In this document: positions 8,333 through 16,799 of the stretch, piece after piece
Layout of the letters: each line of letters opens with the position of its first letter
Position numbering within the stretch: position 1 is the first letter of the stretch
Notes under the pieces: model-generated
Told to the model about the DNA's origin: nothing
Database searches by the model: none
The model's input: only the letters and a program-made list of their open reading frames with translations
Made by a program: the position numbers and the translations under genes
DNA from: CBDFGQ01 sp965247295
GTDB lineage: Bacteria; Chloroflexota; Dehalococcoidia; Lucifugimonadales; JAGWBF01
Assembly: GCA_965247295.1 (NCBI GenBank)
Contig: CBDFGQ010000008.1
Coordinates: 620,001 to 684,000 of the forward strand
Length of the DNA: 64,000 nt
Reading direction: 5' to 3'

Positions 8333-9469
8333 ATGACGTCCAACAAGAAGGACCCGGTGCTGGTGGTACTTCAGTTGTCGGGTGCCTACGACGCCCTGAA
8401 CACCATCGTCCCCTATACCGACCCCTTGTATATTGACTACCGGCCGGTGTTGAAGGTAGAGCCGGACCAGGTCCTGGCAATCGATGACAAGGTCGGGTTC
8501 AACCCAACCATGGCGCCGATAAAGGAGTTGTACGACCAGGGGAAAGTTGCCGTCATTCAGGGTATCGGCTATCCCAACCCCATCCGCTCTCACTTCCGCT
8601 CTATGGATATCTGGCATACCGCCGAGCCCGAGAAAATGGTCACGGAAGGATGGCTGGGCCGGGCCATCCGGGACCTGGACCCCCACAAAGAGAATGTGCT
8701 GACCGCAGTAAACTTTGGCCGTGGCCTCCCGAGGGCCCTTGCTGCCCCTGGAGTTTCGGTGGCCTCAGTAGGCAACCTAGAGACCTACGGGGTGCTGACC
8801 GGACTAAAGGGCGAAGACCAGAGGACTGAGGCCCTGGATATATTCGCCAGAATGTACTCTCCCATGATCGGCAGCGGCCCAGTGAACGATTACCTGTCTC
8901 AGACCGGATTGGACGCTTTGAAGGGAGCCGACATCCTCAGTATGGCGCCTCAGAACTACTCCTCCACTGTGGAGTACAACGGGGACCCCTTTTCTCAATG
9001 GGTGAAGAACATCGCTCAGGTGCATCTGTCGGACTTTGGAACCAGGATTCTTTACACCCGCCTTGACCCCGGCGCCTTCGATACCCACGCCAACCAGTCA
9101 ACCCTCTTCCCCAAGCTCTGGTCCGAGGTTTCCAACGCCCTAAGCGACCTTTATCAGGACCTGAAGGAGCACCACGCCAACGACGAGGTGGTGATTTTGA
9201 TGTTCAGCGAGTTCGGCCGGCGGGTGCAGGAGAACGGCTCGGGAACGGACCACGGCTCGGGTAGCGTGGCCTTTGTGATCGGCGACTCTGTAAAGGGTGG
9301 CACCTACGGAGAGTATCCTTCACTGGAGCCGGGTAAGCTGGACGAGGGCGACCTTCAGTGGAACAACGACTTCCGTGGCACCTACGCCACGCTGTTGGAG
9401 AAATGGATGGGTCTTGACTCCCTTCCCATTCTTGGGGGATCCTTCGAGCAGTTTGACTTCATCAAGTGA
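8333..9469 (+). CDS. DUF1501 family protein, cassette 1
   Basis: DUF1501 (COG4102) is a family of unknown function distantly related to the alkaline-phosphatase/sulfatase fold. Seen here: DPVLVVLQLSGAYDALNT at the N-terminus (other members have GGxDxLNT, so one Gly is replaced by Ala), FRSMDIWHTAEPEK, the Asp/His segment FDTHANQS, and the C-terminal SEFGRRVQENGSGTDHGSG that would be the second metal-like cluster. GGAAGGAGGAAATC precedes ATG 8333. There is no signal peptide or twin-arginine motif, whereas many characterised-genome members carry one. It is the middle gene of cassette 1 and pairs with DUF1800, a co-occurrence seen widely in bacteria. 378 residues. Confidence 0.92.
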   Translation: MTSNKKDPVLVVLQLSGAYDALNTIVPYTDPLYIDYRPVLKVEPDQVLAIDDKVGFNPTMAPIKELYDQGKVAVIQGIGYPNPIRSHFRSMDIWHTAEPEKMVTEGWLGRAIRDLDPHKENVLTAVNFGRGLPRALAAPGVSVASVGNLETYGVLTGLKGEDQRTEALDIFARMYSPMIGSGPVNDYLSQTGLDALKGADILSMAPQNYSSTVEYNGDPFSQWVKNIAQVHLSDFGTRILYTRLDPGAFDTHANQSTLFPKLWSEVSNALSDLYQDLKEHHANDEVVILMFSEFGRRVQENGSGTDHGSGSVAFVIGDSVKGGTYGEYPSLEPGKLDEGDLQWNNDFRGTYATLLEKWMGLDSLPILGGSFEQFDFIK

Positions 9470-9541
9470 CAACATGAGCCCTCACCGTCTGGTTTTTTTG
9501 GGTTCAGTCACCTATGGAATATGAGACCATTGTGAGGAAAA

Positions 9542-10582
9542 ATGGTTACTGAGATAGCACCTGTAACATTCCAGTACAGCCACACCATCGGACGACAAGA
9601 AGTCCGGAGTGGGAACGGGTTCTTACATCCGGTGGCGATAGCCCGGGGCGAAGGAAACCTTCTGTACGTGCTAAGCCGTGGCACTGAGACTCCGGCTTTT
9701 TCCCCCGGCAAGCGGGTCACGGTTTTCACGGTGGACGAAGAGGTGGTAAGAGATTTCGGCCAAAAAGTGTCGCCGGAAGATGCGACACGCGAGTCCACTC
9801 CCGATGGCAGCTTCATGTGGCCCACATCCGTGGCGCTTGACTCCGAGAGCAACGTCTACGTTGCCGATGAGTGGCTCAACCGAATCTCCATGTTTACCAA
9901 GGACGGGGAGTGGATCGGCAAATGGGGGATGCCCGGCGATGGAGACGGCGAAATTAACCGCCCTTCCGGGCTGGCCTTCGATGCTGATGACAACCTGTAC
10001 ATGGTGGACAGCCTAAATAACCGGGTCCAGGTGTTGACAAAAGAGGGTAAGTTCTTATCCAAGTGGGGGACGGCCGGCAGCGGTGACGGCGAGTTTAGCA
10101 TTCCCTGGGGCATAGAAATCGACAAGAATGGGGACGTATACATCGCCGACTGGCGAAACGACCGCATTCAAAAATTCGCCCCGGACGGCCGGTTCCTGCT
10201 GAAGTTCGGCACGTCGGGACAGGGTGATGGGGAGTTCAACCGGCCCACCGGAGTCGCCGTTGACAAGGATGGAACCATTTACGTCACCGACTTCAAAAAC
10301 GACCGCCTTCAAGTGTTCGACGCGGAAGGCAGTTTCATCACCAAGCTGACCGGCGAGGCAACACTGTCGCAGTGGGGAAAGGAACGCGTGGAGCTGGATC
10401 CGTTTGCAGTGAAAGGGAGGGAGATCGCCCAGGGTCTGCACGAACGCGAGAAGGCTTTTCAGGGGCCCATTGCAGTAGAAGTCGATGATGAGGGCCGGGT
10501 CTTCGTAGTGGAGTCCACCCGCCATCGCCTCCAGGTCTTCCGCAAGCAGTCCGCCATCTTCCAGGGCGGTCTCCTGGGGTAG
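9542..10582 (+). CDS. NHL-repeat six-bladed beta-propeller protein, cassette 1
   Basis: The protein is built of NHL repeats, each of about 47 residues with the pattern GDGEFxxPxGIxxDxxGxxYIADxxNxRIQKF. Five or six blades are visible between residues 75 and 250, for example GEINRPSGLAFDADDNLYM and GEFNRPTGVAVDKDGTIYV. An extra C-terminal blade strand (EGRVFVVESTRHRLQVF) likely closes the ring. There is no signal peptide or membrane segment. Such propellers bind proteins, nucleic acid or ligands, and some are lyases, but no catalytic signature is recognised. It closes cassette 1 and faces the NHL gene of cassette 2 across 235 bases. 346 residues. Confidence 0.9.
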   Translation: MVTEIAPVTFQYSHTIGRQEVRSGNGFLHPVAIARGEGNLLYVLSRGTETPAFSPGKRVTVFTVDEEVVRDFGQKVSPEDATRESTPDGSFMWPTSVALDSESNVYVADEWLNRISMFTKDGEWIGKWGMPGDGDGEINRPSGLAFDADDNLYMVDSLNNRVQVLTKEGKFLSKWGTAGSGDGEFSIPWGIEIDKNGDVYIADWRNDRIQKFAPDGRFLLKFGTSGQGDGEFNRPTGVAVDKDGTIYVTDFKNDRLQVFDAEGSFITKLTGEATLSQWGKERVELDPFAVKGREIAQGLHEREKAFQGPIAVEVDDEGRVFVVESTRHRLQVFRKQSAIFQGGLLG

Positions 10583-10817
10583 CCTCGAGGGAAAGAAAGC
10601 AGGCCCATCTTGGGGGTTCCGTTCGCTTGTGGTTGGTGCAAGGTCCCGGTGGCGTATATTAAACCACTCGTAGGCAGACGGAACCTACTTCAATATCTGT
10701 AGATACACAGTCTAATTGCACCATGCATGAGTGCGTTAGGGCATCAGGCCGCCAGTAGCTCCACCCGGCAAAGCCCCTTGCGAGAGGAAGGGTCGCTCAC
10801 GTAATGTTTCAGGATGC

Positions 10818-11855
10818 CTAGATGTTGGCCCGGGTGTCCTGGTAGTTGGGATCCTTTTGGTAGATCTGAATACGGTGTATCCTGGACTCAACGATCAGGA
10901 TCTTGTAATCATCGCCTACATCCACCGCCGTCGGCCGGCGCAGATACTTGTCGGGCTCCATGTCCACGCGAGCCTGGGCCTTGACCAGGTCAGGGTTAGC
11001 GTCCAGCGTCATCTGATACCAGGGCGATGGGTCTCTGGCTTCGCCGACCAGGGTTGCCAGATAGTCTCCGTTAGCCTCGTGCACATTGACGCGGTTATTT
11101 CCCCAGTCGGCGATATAGACATCACCGTCCTTGTCTACCGCTACACCACTGGGGCGAACCAACTCCCCCTTGCCGGTACCTGACCTCCCGAAGGTGAAAA
11201 GGTACTCGCCATCGGCAGAGAACTTCTGCACCCTGTCGTTGCCCCAATCCGCCACATAGATGTTGCCCTCTTTGTCGAGACATATACCCCACGGCAGATC
11301 GAACTCGCCCGCCTCCTTGCCATAACGGCCAAACTCTCCCAGGAACCCGCCGTCTTTGGTGAACTTCTGCACGCGATGGTTCTTCGTGTCGGCGATGTAC
11401 AGGTTGTCGCTCTCATCAAAAACGATGCCACTGGGGGTGTCAAACTCACCTTCGCCGGAGCCCAGGTCACCCCACTTGCCCAGGAAGGTACCGTCGCTCT
11501 TGAACATCACTATGTTGTTACATGGCTGGTCGGTGACGAAAACGTTCTCATCTCGATCCAAGGCGATGCCACCGGGCCACAGGAACTGACCATCGCCGAT
11601 GTCACTGACCAGCAGTACCACCGTGCCCCCTCCAGGGCCGGGAATGCCGATGTCCTGGATCCAGTCATGGTCCAGGGTGACCTTCGTGATTCTATTACCA
11701 TAGTTGAACTCATCGCCCGCGTTGGCCACATAGAGTATGTCTCCCCTGCGGGCGACGTCCACAGGCTGTCGGAAGCCCGTCTCAGAATTACTGCCCCGGC
11801 CCATGCTGTCCAGGTAAGTAAAGGCACGACCTGGCGCTAACGTGGTGACAGGCAT
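10818..11855 (-). CDS. NHL-repeat six-bladed beta-propeller protein, cassette 2
   Basis: This paralogue of the NHL proteins in cassettes 1 and 3 begins MPVTTLAPGRAFTYLDSMGRG. The repeats are very regular: GEFDTPSGIVFDESDNLYI, GEFDLPWGICLDKEGNIYV, GELVRPSGVAVDKDGDVYI, each followed by ADWGNDRVQKF-like strands. The final blade reads YKILIVESRIHRIQIYQKD, as in the other two copies. Sequence between copies is clearly homologous but diverged, so the duplication is old. It is the third gene of the minus-strand cassette 2, with a 129-base gap after DUF1501. 345 residues, no export signal. Confidence 0.9.
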   Translation of the reverse strand: MPVTTLAPGRAFTYLDSMGRGSNSETGFRQPVDVARRGDILYVANAGDEFNYGNRITKVTLDHDWIQDIGIPGPGGGTVVLLVSDIGDGQFLWPGGIALDRDENVFVTDQPCNNIVMFKSDGTFLGKWGDLGSGEGEFDTPSGIVFDESDNLYIADTKNHRVQKFTKDGGFLGEFGRYGKEAGEFDLPWGICLDKEGNIYVADWGNDRVQKFSADGEYLFTFGRSGTGKGELVRPSGVAVDKDGDVYIADWGNNRVNVHEANGDYLATLVGEARDPSPWYQMTLDANPDLVKAQARVDMEPDKYLRRPTAVDVGDDYKILIVESRIHRIQIYQKDPNYQDTRANI

Positions 11856-11984
11856 GTCGACTTCTCCTGTTTGTTGTTACCCATGCTCCAAGAAGGCCCA
11901 CGGTCTCCCCATCGTTCGGGGAACCTGAGCGGGCAGACCTACTTCTGCAGGGAGAGCAAGCGCCCCTTGCACTGCGTGGGCAGG

Positions 11985-13112
11985 CTATCTATCGGCGACA
12001 AAGTCAAGCTGTTCGTAGTTGCCATCGACGATTTCAACGGGATCAAGCCCCATGTGCCGCTCCAGAACGGTAGAGTAGAGGCCTCGGTAGTCATAATTGG
12101 GGGCCAGGTCTCCCTCATCCAGGTCTACAGCCTTCATAGAGGGGTACTCGGAGTAGTGTCCCCCCTTGACTCCATCGCCTATGGCGAAGGCGACGCCGCC
12201 GGCGCCGTGGTCGGTGCCGGAGCCGTTGTCCCGGACGCGGCGGCCGAATTCGCTGAACATGATCATGACCACGTTGTCGGATGCGTCATGCTCCCTGAGG
12301 TCGGTGAAAAAGTCCACAAGGGCCTGGGACAAATCCCTACACAAATAGTCATGCCAGCCCAGCTGGCCTGCGTGGGTGTCATAGCTAGATTGCTGGGTGT
12401 AGAAGAAGCGGGTGCCAAGGTCGGCCAGGTGGACCATGGCGATGTTGCGGAGCCTCTGAGCGATGGCATTACTGGCGTACTCTACGGAGGAGCTGTACCT
12501 TTCGGGGGCAACTCTAAGGATGTCAGCGCCCTTGAGGGCGTCCAGGCCCGTGTTACTCAAATACTCCATGGCCATGCCACGGCCAATGGCCGGCGAGTAG
12601 ACACGCGCGAAGGTCTCCAGGGCCTTGGCCCTCTGGTCATCCTGCGCGATACTCGTCATCAGCCCATAGGTCTCCAGCTGAGAGACGGAGGCCACGGGGA
12701 CACCGCGAACCGCCAGGGCACGGGGTAGGCCCTGGCCGAAGTTGACACCGGTCAGGACGTTCTCCTTGTTGGGGTCGACGGCTCTGATAGCCCGGCCGAC
12801 CCATCCCTCGGTCCCTATCTTGTTGGGCTCGCAGGTGTGCCAGATGTCCATGGAGCGGAAGTGAGACCTTGATGAATTTTCATAGCCTATCCCATGGATC
12901 AGCGCCATCGAGCCCTCATCCCAAAACTGCTTGAGGGGCGCCAAGGACGGGTGCAGGCCATATGTGTCGTCAAGGGAGACCATCTGGTCCTCGGGAACCG
13001 CCACCCTCTTGCGGTAGTCCCTGTAGAGGGGATCGGTATGAGGGATTATGGTGTTGAGATAGTCGTTACCGCCCGTAAGCTGCAGTACCACGAGCACTGG
13101 ATCTTTTGTCAT
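11985..13112 (-). CDS. DUF1501 family protein, cassette 2
   Basis: This is the second DUF1501 paralogue. I place the start at ATG 13112 (MTKDPVLVVLQLTGGNDYLNT) because GGGGAGAACGTGAA lies directly upstream and the other copies begin the same way. The open frame extends 28 codons further but without family similarity. Seen: LQLTGGNDYLNTIIPH, FRSMDIWHTCEPNKIG, SYDTHAGQLGWHDYL, and SEFGRRVRDNGSGTDHGAGG. This is the canonical cluster, with GGND intact where copy 1 has GAYD. No signal peptide is present. It sits 52 bases after the DUF1800 stop. 375 residues. Family call secure, function unknown. Confidence 0.92.
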   Translation of the reverse strand: MTKDPVLVVLQLTGGNDYLNTIIPHTDPLYRDYRKRVAVPEDQMVSLDDTYGLHPSLAPLKQFWDEGSMALIHGIGYENSSRSHFRSMDIWHTCEPNKIGTEGWVGRAIRAVDPNKENVLTGVNFGQGLPRALAVRGVPVASVSQLETYGLMTSIAQDDQRAKALETFARVYSPAIGRGMAMEYLSNTGLDALKGADILRVAPERYSSSVEYASNAIAQRLRNIAMVHLADLGTRFFYTQQSSYDTHAGQLGWHDYLCRDLSQALVDFFTDLREHDASDNVVMIMFSEFGRRVRDNGSGTDHGAGGVAFAIGDGVKGGHYSEYPSMKAVDLDEGDLAPNYDYRGLYSTVLERHMGLDPVEIVDGNYEQLDFVADR

Positions 13113-13164
13113 TTCACGTTCTCCCCTCGTACCTTCTGCCGTATTGTATTTATTCGTTACCAGT

Positions 13165-14577
13165 CTAACAGAACTGGTACTCTTTCGAGGCCCCAATCAG
13201 CCGCAGGATTTCAGTGCACCGCTGCTCAAAGGCCTCACGTTCCCCTTCGGAAGTGCCGGGCCCTCCGATCTCGCCCCCGGCCTCCGCGTGCTCTATGTAC
13301 GCCTGTCTGGTCTCGGGCTCGAGACGTACGCAACCCAAAAGCTCGAGGCAGTTGTCCACCAGCTCTTCGGCTGAGGAGCTTCCTTTGTCTGCTAGCCTAT
13401 CGATAATGTATCTCACGCCGGGCATGCTGGGGTTGCTCACGTTCTCGCTCATGAAGTTGATCCGGCGCACCAGGGAGCCGCTGTCTATCCATTCGTGGCC
13501 GGTGTGCCATCCTTCCACGCTTGGTGGATTCAACAGCTGCTGACCCTGAAAGCCAGTCTCCTGGGACAGTAGCGCCAGCCCGGGTCTAGGCTCCTTGAAA
13601 TCACCGATCAACCTCATGGTGCCGGCGACGACTTCGGCCGGGCTTTTCATTTTGGTAAACCAGGTCTCCTCGTCCTTGAAGAAGCCGGAATTAAGGATAA
13701 ACCGCACCGTGTCCTTGATTTCGTAGCCCGAATCCCTGAAGACGTCGGCGATAGCCTGGACAGCCTCCGGGTCCTTCGGGGGTTCATCATGCCAGCTTGG
13801 CACCTGGACCTCGTCGCTCACGAAGAAGTTGTAGAGGTGCCGCGCGATGAACCGGTGGGTGGCGGGCTGCTGTACGATGATGTCGATGATGTCCTCGCCA
13901 TTTAACCTACCACTCTGGCCCAGGAAGACCTTCTCGCTGTCGTCGTGGTCCTCCTCTTTGTATTCGAACCCCCAGGTATGTGCACGAGCACCAGGGATCT
14001 TGGGTGAAAGGGTCCAGCCGGTGAAGGCACGCGCGGCCACCTTGACGTCGTCCTCGGTATAATTTCCCTGGCCCATACTGAATAGCTCCAGCAGTTCGCG
14101 ACCCCAGTTCTCGTTGGGGGCGTGTTTGTGATTCTCGTTGTTGTCCAGCCAGAAGATCATGGCCGGGTCCTTGGCCAGGTTTTTCAACAACTCCTTGTAG
14201 TTCCCCAGTCCGTGCTTTCGGAACATGGCGAACTGGAGAAGCATCTGTTGGTCGCTCATCACCTTAGCATTGCCGGTGGCGAAGAGCATATGCCAGAACA
14301 GGGCCATCTTCTCCACCAACGGCCGTGGTGTACTGACGATGTGGTATGTAAGGTTGGCCTCGGAATGCTGGTTTGCCGTCGGCCACTCGTATGCCGGGTA
14401 GAAGCGGGCCGGCAAAAATTCGTCAAACTCGGGGACACCGTGCGCATCCGGGTCCAGGAGTTCCTCTACCGTGGCCTCGTAGCCCTTTGCAGCTTGAGCT
14501 TCAAGCAAATCGTAGGGAGCCCCAAAGCCGGCACGCCGCATCAGGTGAGCGGTCTGGGCGATGTCCTTGCTTCCCAT
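13165..14577 (-). CDS. DUF1800 family protein, cassette 2
   Basis: This is the second DUF1800 paralogue. It shares the N-terminal LMRRAGFGAPYDLLE, NENWGRELLELFSMG, NYTEDDVKVAARAFTGW, GEDIIDIIVQQPATHRFIARHL and PPSVEGWHTGHEWIDSG with cassettes 1 and 3. The ATG at 14577 has GAGGAGGAAGC just upstream. The protein starts MGSKDIAQTAHLMRR with no export signal. Its C-terminal tail is extended by an acidic segment (EAGGEIGGPGTSEGERE) relative to copy 1. First gene of the minus-strand cassette 2. 470 residues. Confidence 0.92.
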   Translation of the reverse strand: MGSKDIAQTAHLMRRAGFGAPYDLLEAQAAKGYEATVEELLDPDAHGVPEFDEFLPARFYPAYEWPTANQHSEANLTYHIVSTPRPLVEKMALFWHMLFATGNAKVMSDQQMLLQFAMFRKHGLGNYKELLKNLAKDPAMIFWLDNNENHKHAPNENWGRELLELFSMGQGNYTEDDVKVAARAFTGWTLSPKIPGARAHTWGFEYKEEDHDDSEKVFLGQSGRLNGEDIIDIIVQQPATHRFIARHLYNFFVSDEVQVPSWHDEPPKDPEAVQAIADVFRDSGYEIKDTVRFILNSGFFKDEETWFTKMKSPAEVVAGTMRLIGDFKEPRPGLALLSQETGFQGQQLLNPPSVEGWHTGHEWIDSGSLVRRINFMSENVSNPSMPGVRYIIDRLADKGSSSAEELVDNCLELLGCVRLEPETRQAYIEHAEAGGEIGGPGTSEGEREAFEQRCTEILRLIGASKEYQFC

Positions 14578-14639
14578 TTAGCTTCCTCCTCACAGCTGGT
14601 ACGATATTCACGCTGGATTGTCAGGTTAAAGGTAGTTTA

Positions 14640-14668
14640 CTTTAAATGAGACATTGATATCCTGTCAA
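14640..14668 (-). promoter_or_regulatory. Possible promoter of cassette 2
   Basis: On the minus strand a perfect TTGACA (bases 14668-14663) is followed, 17 bases on, by TTAAAG, a weak -10. It lies about 60-90 bases upstream of the DUF1800 start. A TTGACA is also present at a similar place before cassette 3 (57752-57747). The -10 match is poor. Confidence 0.3.
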
Positions 14669-14801
14669 CGACACGACCTGAGAGCAGATGTCAGGAGATA
14701 GTCATTAGAATGCACCAGCTAGCGTGCACTGAAGAGGAGCACCCTGTGTTCCCTCCTTCAGGGCCGGGGGAGGCGTTCTGTATAATTGGCCGGCGCCGGA
14801 C

Positions 14802-16385
14802 TCAGCTGGGAAGCAGAGCGTACTCTATGCTGTCGGCCAGGGCTTGCCACGAGGCCTCGATGACGTTGGTGGAGGCGCCCACGGTGCTCCAGCGCCGCGT
14901 TCCGTCGGTGGACTCCACCAGGACCCGCACCACGGCGCCGGTGCCACCCGATCCCTGGTCCACTACGCGCACCCTGTAGTCGGTAAGCTGCACTCTCTCC
15001 AGCGCGGGGTAGGCCTGCGACAGCCCCTTACGTAGCGCACTGTCCAGAGCGTCGACCGGGCCATTGCCCTCAGCCACCGTGTGCGTCACCTCCTCCTCTA
15101 CTCGGACCCGTACGACCGCCTCGGAAAGCATGTCCTCTCCATGGGCCTGGCCCGCAGTGCGGCGCCCCTTTTCCGTCACTACCATGTAGTCCACCAGCTG
15201 GAATGGCGGGTGGTAGCCCGGCAGGAAGCGGTGGACCAGGAGCTCGAAGGAGGCCTCAGCGCCTTCGTACTGGAAGCCCCGGCTCTCCAGCTCCTTGAGC
15301 TGCGCCAGAAGTTCCTGAATCCGGTCCCTGGGTACCTTCGCCGAGAGGCCTTTCTCCTGAAGCTTGATGGCGATGTTGCTTCGGCCCGATAGCTCTGAGA
15401 CGACTACCCGCTTGGAGTTACCTACTTGCTCCGGAGAGACGTGTTGGTAGCTCTCCTCCACCTTTGCCATGGCCGACGCGTGGAGGCCACCCTTGTGGGT
15501 GAAGGCGCTTTCGCCAACGTAGGCCTGAAAGCGGCTCCGAGGCAGATTGACGAGTTCGCCGACAAAGCGGTGCACCTCCGTCATGTGCTGGAGCTGCTCG
15601 TCGGTGACGCAGTCGAGGCCCAGCTTTAGCTTGAGATTCCCGATGATGGAGAGAAGGTTGGCGTTGCCGCACCTCTCTCCGTAGCCGTTGATAGTGCCCT
15701 GCACCTGGATGGCACCTGCCTGGACGGCGGCGATGCTGTTGGCCACGGCCACCTCCGCATCGTTGTGGCAGTGGATACCCAGGGCCACGGGCACCTCTTC
15801 CCTGACCTGGGCCACCACCCGGCGAACCGTGTCGGGGAGCGCTCCTCCGTTCGTGTCGCATAGGACCACGTACTCGGCGCCCGCTTCGGCCGCGGCCCGC
15901 ACGCACGCCAGGGCGTAGTTGGGGTTTGCCTGGAAGCCGTCGAAAAAGTGCTCGGCGTCGAAGAACACGCGACGCGAGCGCTGGCGCAGGAAGGCGATGG
16001 AGTCTCGGATCATCCCCTGGTTCTCCTCCAGAGAGGTCTCCAGCACCCGCTCTACCTGCATGTCCCATGCTTTGCCCACCAGGGTCAGAACGGGCGCCTC
16101 CGAGGCAAGCAGTGCCAGCAGATTGGCATCCGTATCTGTCGAGCCTCCGGCCCTGCGAGTACTGCCAAAGGCAGTGAGGGTCGCGTGCTTCAGGCTTAGG
16201 GCCCGCGCCAGGCGGAAGAACTCATCATCCTTGGGATTCGACCCCGGCCAGCCACCTTCAACGAAGTGGACCCCGAGCTCATCAAGCTTCGAGGTGATCC
16301 GCAGCTTGTCCTCAACCGACAGGCTTATCCCCTCCATCTGGGTCCCATCTCGGAGCGTAGTGTCATACAGCAGTATCTCGCTCAT
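14802..16385 (-). CDS. cimA: (R)-citramalate synthase
   Basis: It condenses pyruvate and acetyl-CoA to citramalate, the pyruvate route into 2-oxobutanoate and isoleucine. The N-terminus LLYDTTLRDGTQMEGISLS is the citramalate-synthase form of the DRE-TIM catalytic motif, and HFVEGGWPGSNPKD is characteristic of CimA rather than 2-isopropylmalate synthase. GIHCHNDAEVAVANS gives the HxH metal ligands, and INGYGERCGNANL is the second lyase signature. The C-terminal third is the LeuA-type allosteric domain (about residues 400-527). I set the start at ATG 16385 behind GGAGAGCCGGAG, since the open frame upstream is T-box leader. 527 residues. A T-box riboswitch (16451-16728) controls it. Confidence 0.93.
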   Translation of the reverse strand: MSEILLYDTTLRDGTQMEGISLSVEDKLRITSKLDELGVHFVEGGWPGSNPKDDEFFRLARALSLKHATLTAFGSTRRAGGSTDTDANLLALLASEAPVLTLVGKAWDMQVERVLETSLEENQGMIRDSIAFLRQRSRRVFFDAEHFFDGFQANPNYALACVRAAAEAGAEYVVLCDTNGGALPDTVRRVVAQVREEVPVALGIHCHNDAEVAVANSIAAVQAGAIQVQGTINGYGERCGNANLLSIIGNLKLKLGLDCVTDEQLQHMTEVHRFVGELVNLPRSRFQAYVGESAFTHKGGLHASAMAKVEESYQHVSPEQVGNSKRVVVSELSGRSNIAIKLQEKGLSAKVPRDRIQELLAQLKELESRGFQYEGAEASFELLVHRFLPGYHPPFQLVDYMVVTEKGRRTAGQAHGEDMLSEAVVRVRVEEEVTHTVAEGNGPVDALDSALRKGLSQAYPALERVQLTDYRVRVVDQGSGGTGAVVRVLVESTDGTRRWSTVGASTNVIEASWQALADSIEYALLPS

Positions 16386-16450
16386 CTCCGGCTCTCCCTT
16401 ACTATGGCTTCCTTGGACAGGCTTCATCCTACCCGGCGGTCGCTCACTAA

Positions 16451-16483
16451 ATAAAACGCCCACCCCCTCAAGGGGCGGGCCTG
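16451..16483 (-). terminator. Leader terminator of the cimA T-box
   Basis: On the minus strand GCCCGCCCC, a short TTGA loop and GGGGGTGGGC form a GC-rich hairpin directly followed by GTTTTATTT. It lies between the T-box sequence and the cimA start, the expected place for the conditional terminator. Confidence 0.75.
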
Positions 16484-16728
16484 TAAATGTTCCCGCGGTA
16501 CCACCCTTATTCCCCCGAAAGCCTCGGGGACGCTTCACCAGGCGTCATCACGCCCTCGCCCTAATAACGGATGGCGTACCCGGCCAGGTCTACTTACCTC
16601 GATAGACCGAGGTGTTCGGCTGGCGGCTCGGGAGGGATTTTCGGTCGACCTTCACGCACCGGCTTCCACCGGACCCGGCTCGCTGCGGCGCTTCTGGCCG
16701 CCTACTCGTCTCCGTCTTCGCCGTTGGG
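16451..16728 (-). ncRNA. T-box riboswitch leader of cimA
   Basis: The minus strand carries the diagnostic T-box sequence AAGGGTGGTACCGCGGGAAC at 16508-16489, which forms the antiterminator bulge that pairs with the uncharged tRNA acceptor end. Upstream are a stem I candidate beginning GACGAGTAGGCGGC and returning GAGCCGCC, with an inner GAGCCGG/CCGGT hairpin, and a stem III-like hairpin with CCCCGAGGCTTTCGGGG. The segment GAAAATCCCTCCCGAG is where the specifier loop should fall. ATC (isoleucine) in that loop would suit a citramalate synthase, but I assign this specifier only tentatively since CTC is also present. The leader is about 280 bases and ends in a terminator before cimA. Confidence 0.88.
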
Positions 16729-16733
16729 GACGA

Positions 16734-16762
16734 CGATAACAGATATGGGGGACCTCAGTCAA
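16734..16762 (-). promoter_or_regulatory. Promoter of the T-box/cimA transcript
   Basis: TTGACT (16762-16757) and TTATCG (16739-16734) on the minus strand are 17 bases apart, placing the transcript start at about 16727, just ahead of stem I. It lies after the stop of the upstream CitE-like gene, so cimA is a separate transcription unit. Confidence 0.5.
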
Positions 16763-16799
16763 GGCAACCACGGCGTTCTCCGAACCGAATGCCCGGTAT

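Noticed and set aside
10857..13374. Long plus-strand open frames opposite the NHL, DUF1501 and DUF1800 genes
   Set aside because: They are shadows of strongly conserved minus-strand genes and have no family features.
15919..16605. Plus-strand frame of 228 codons over cimA and its leader
   Set aside because: It is antisense to cimA and the T-box, Arg/Ser-rich, and has no domain.
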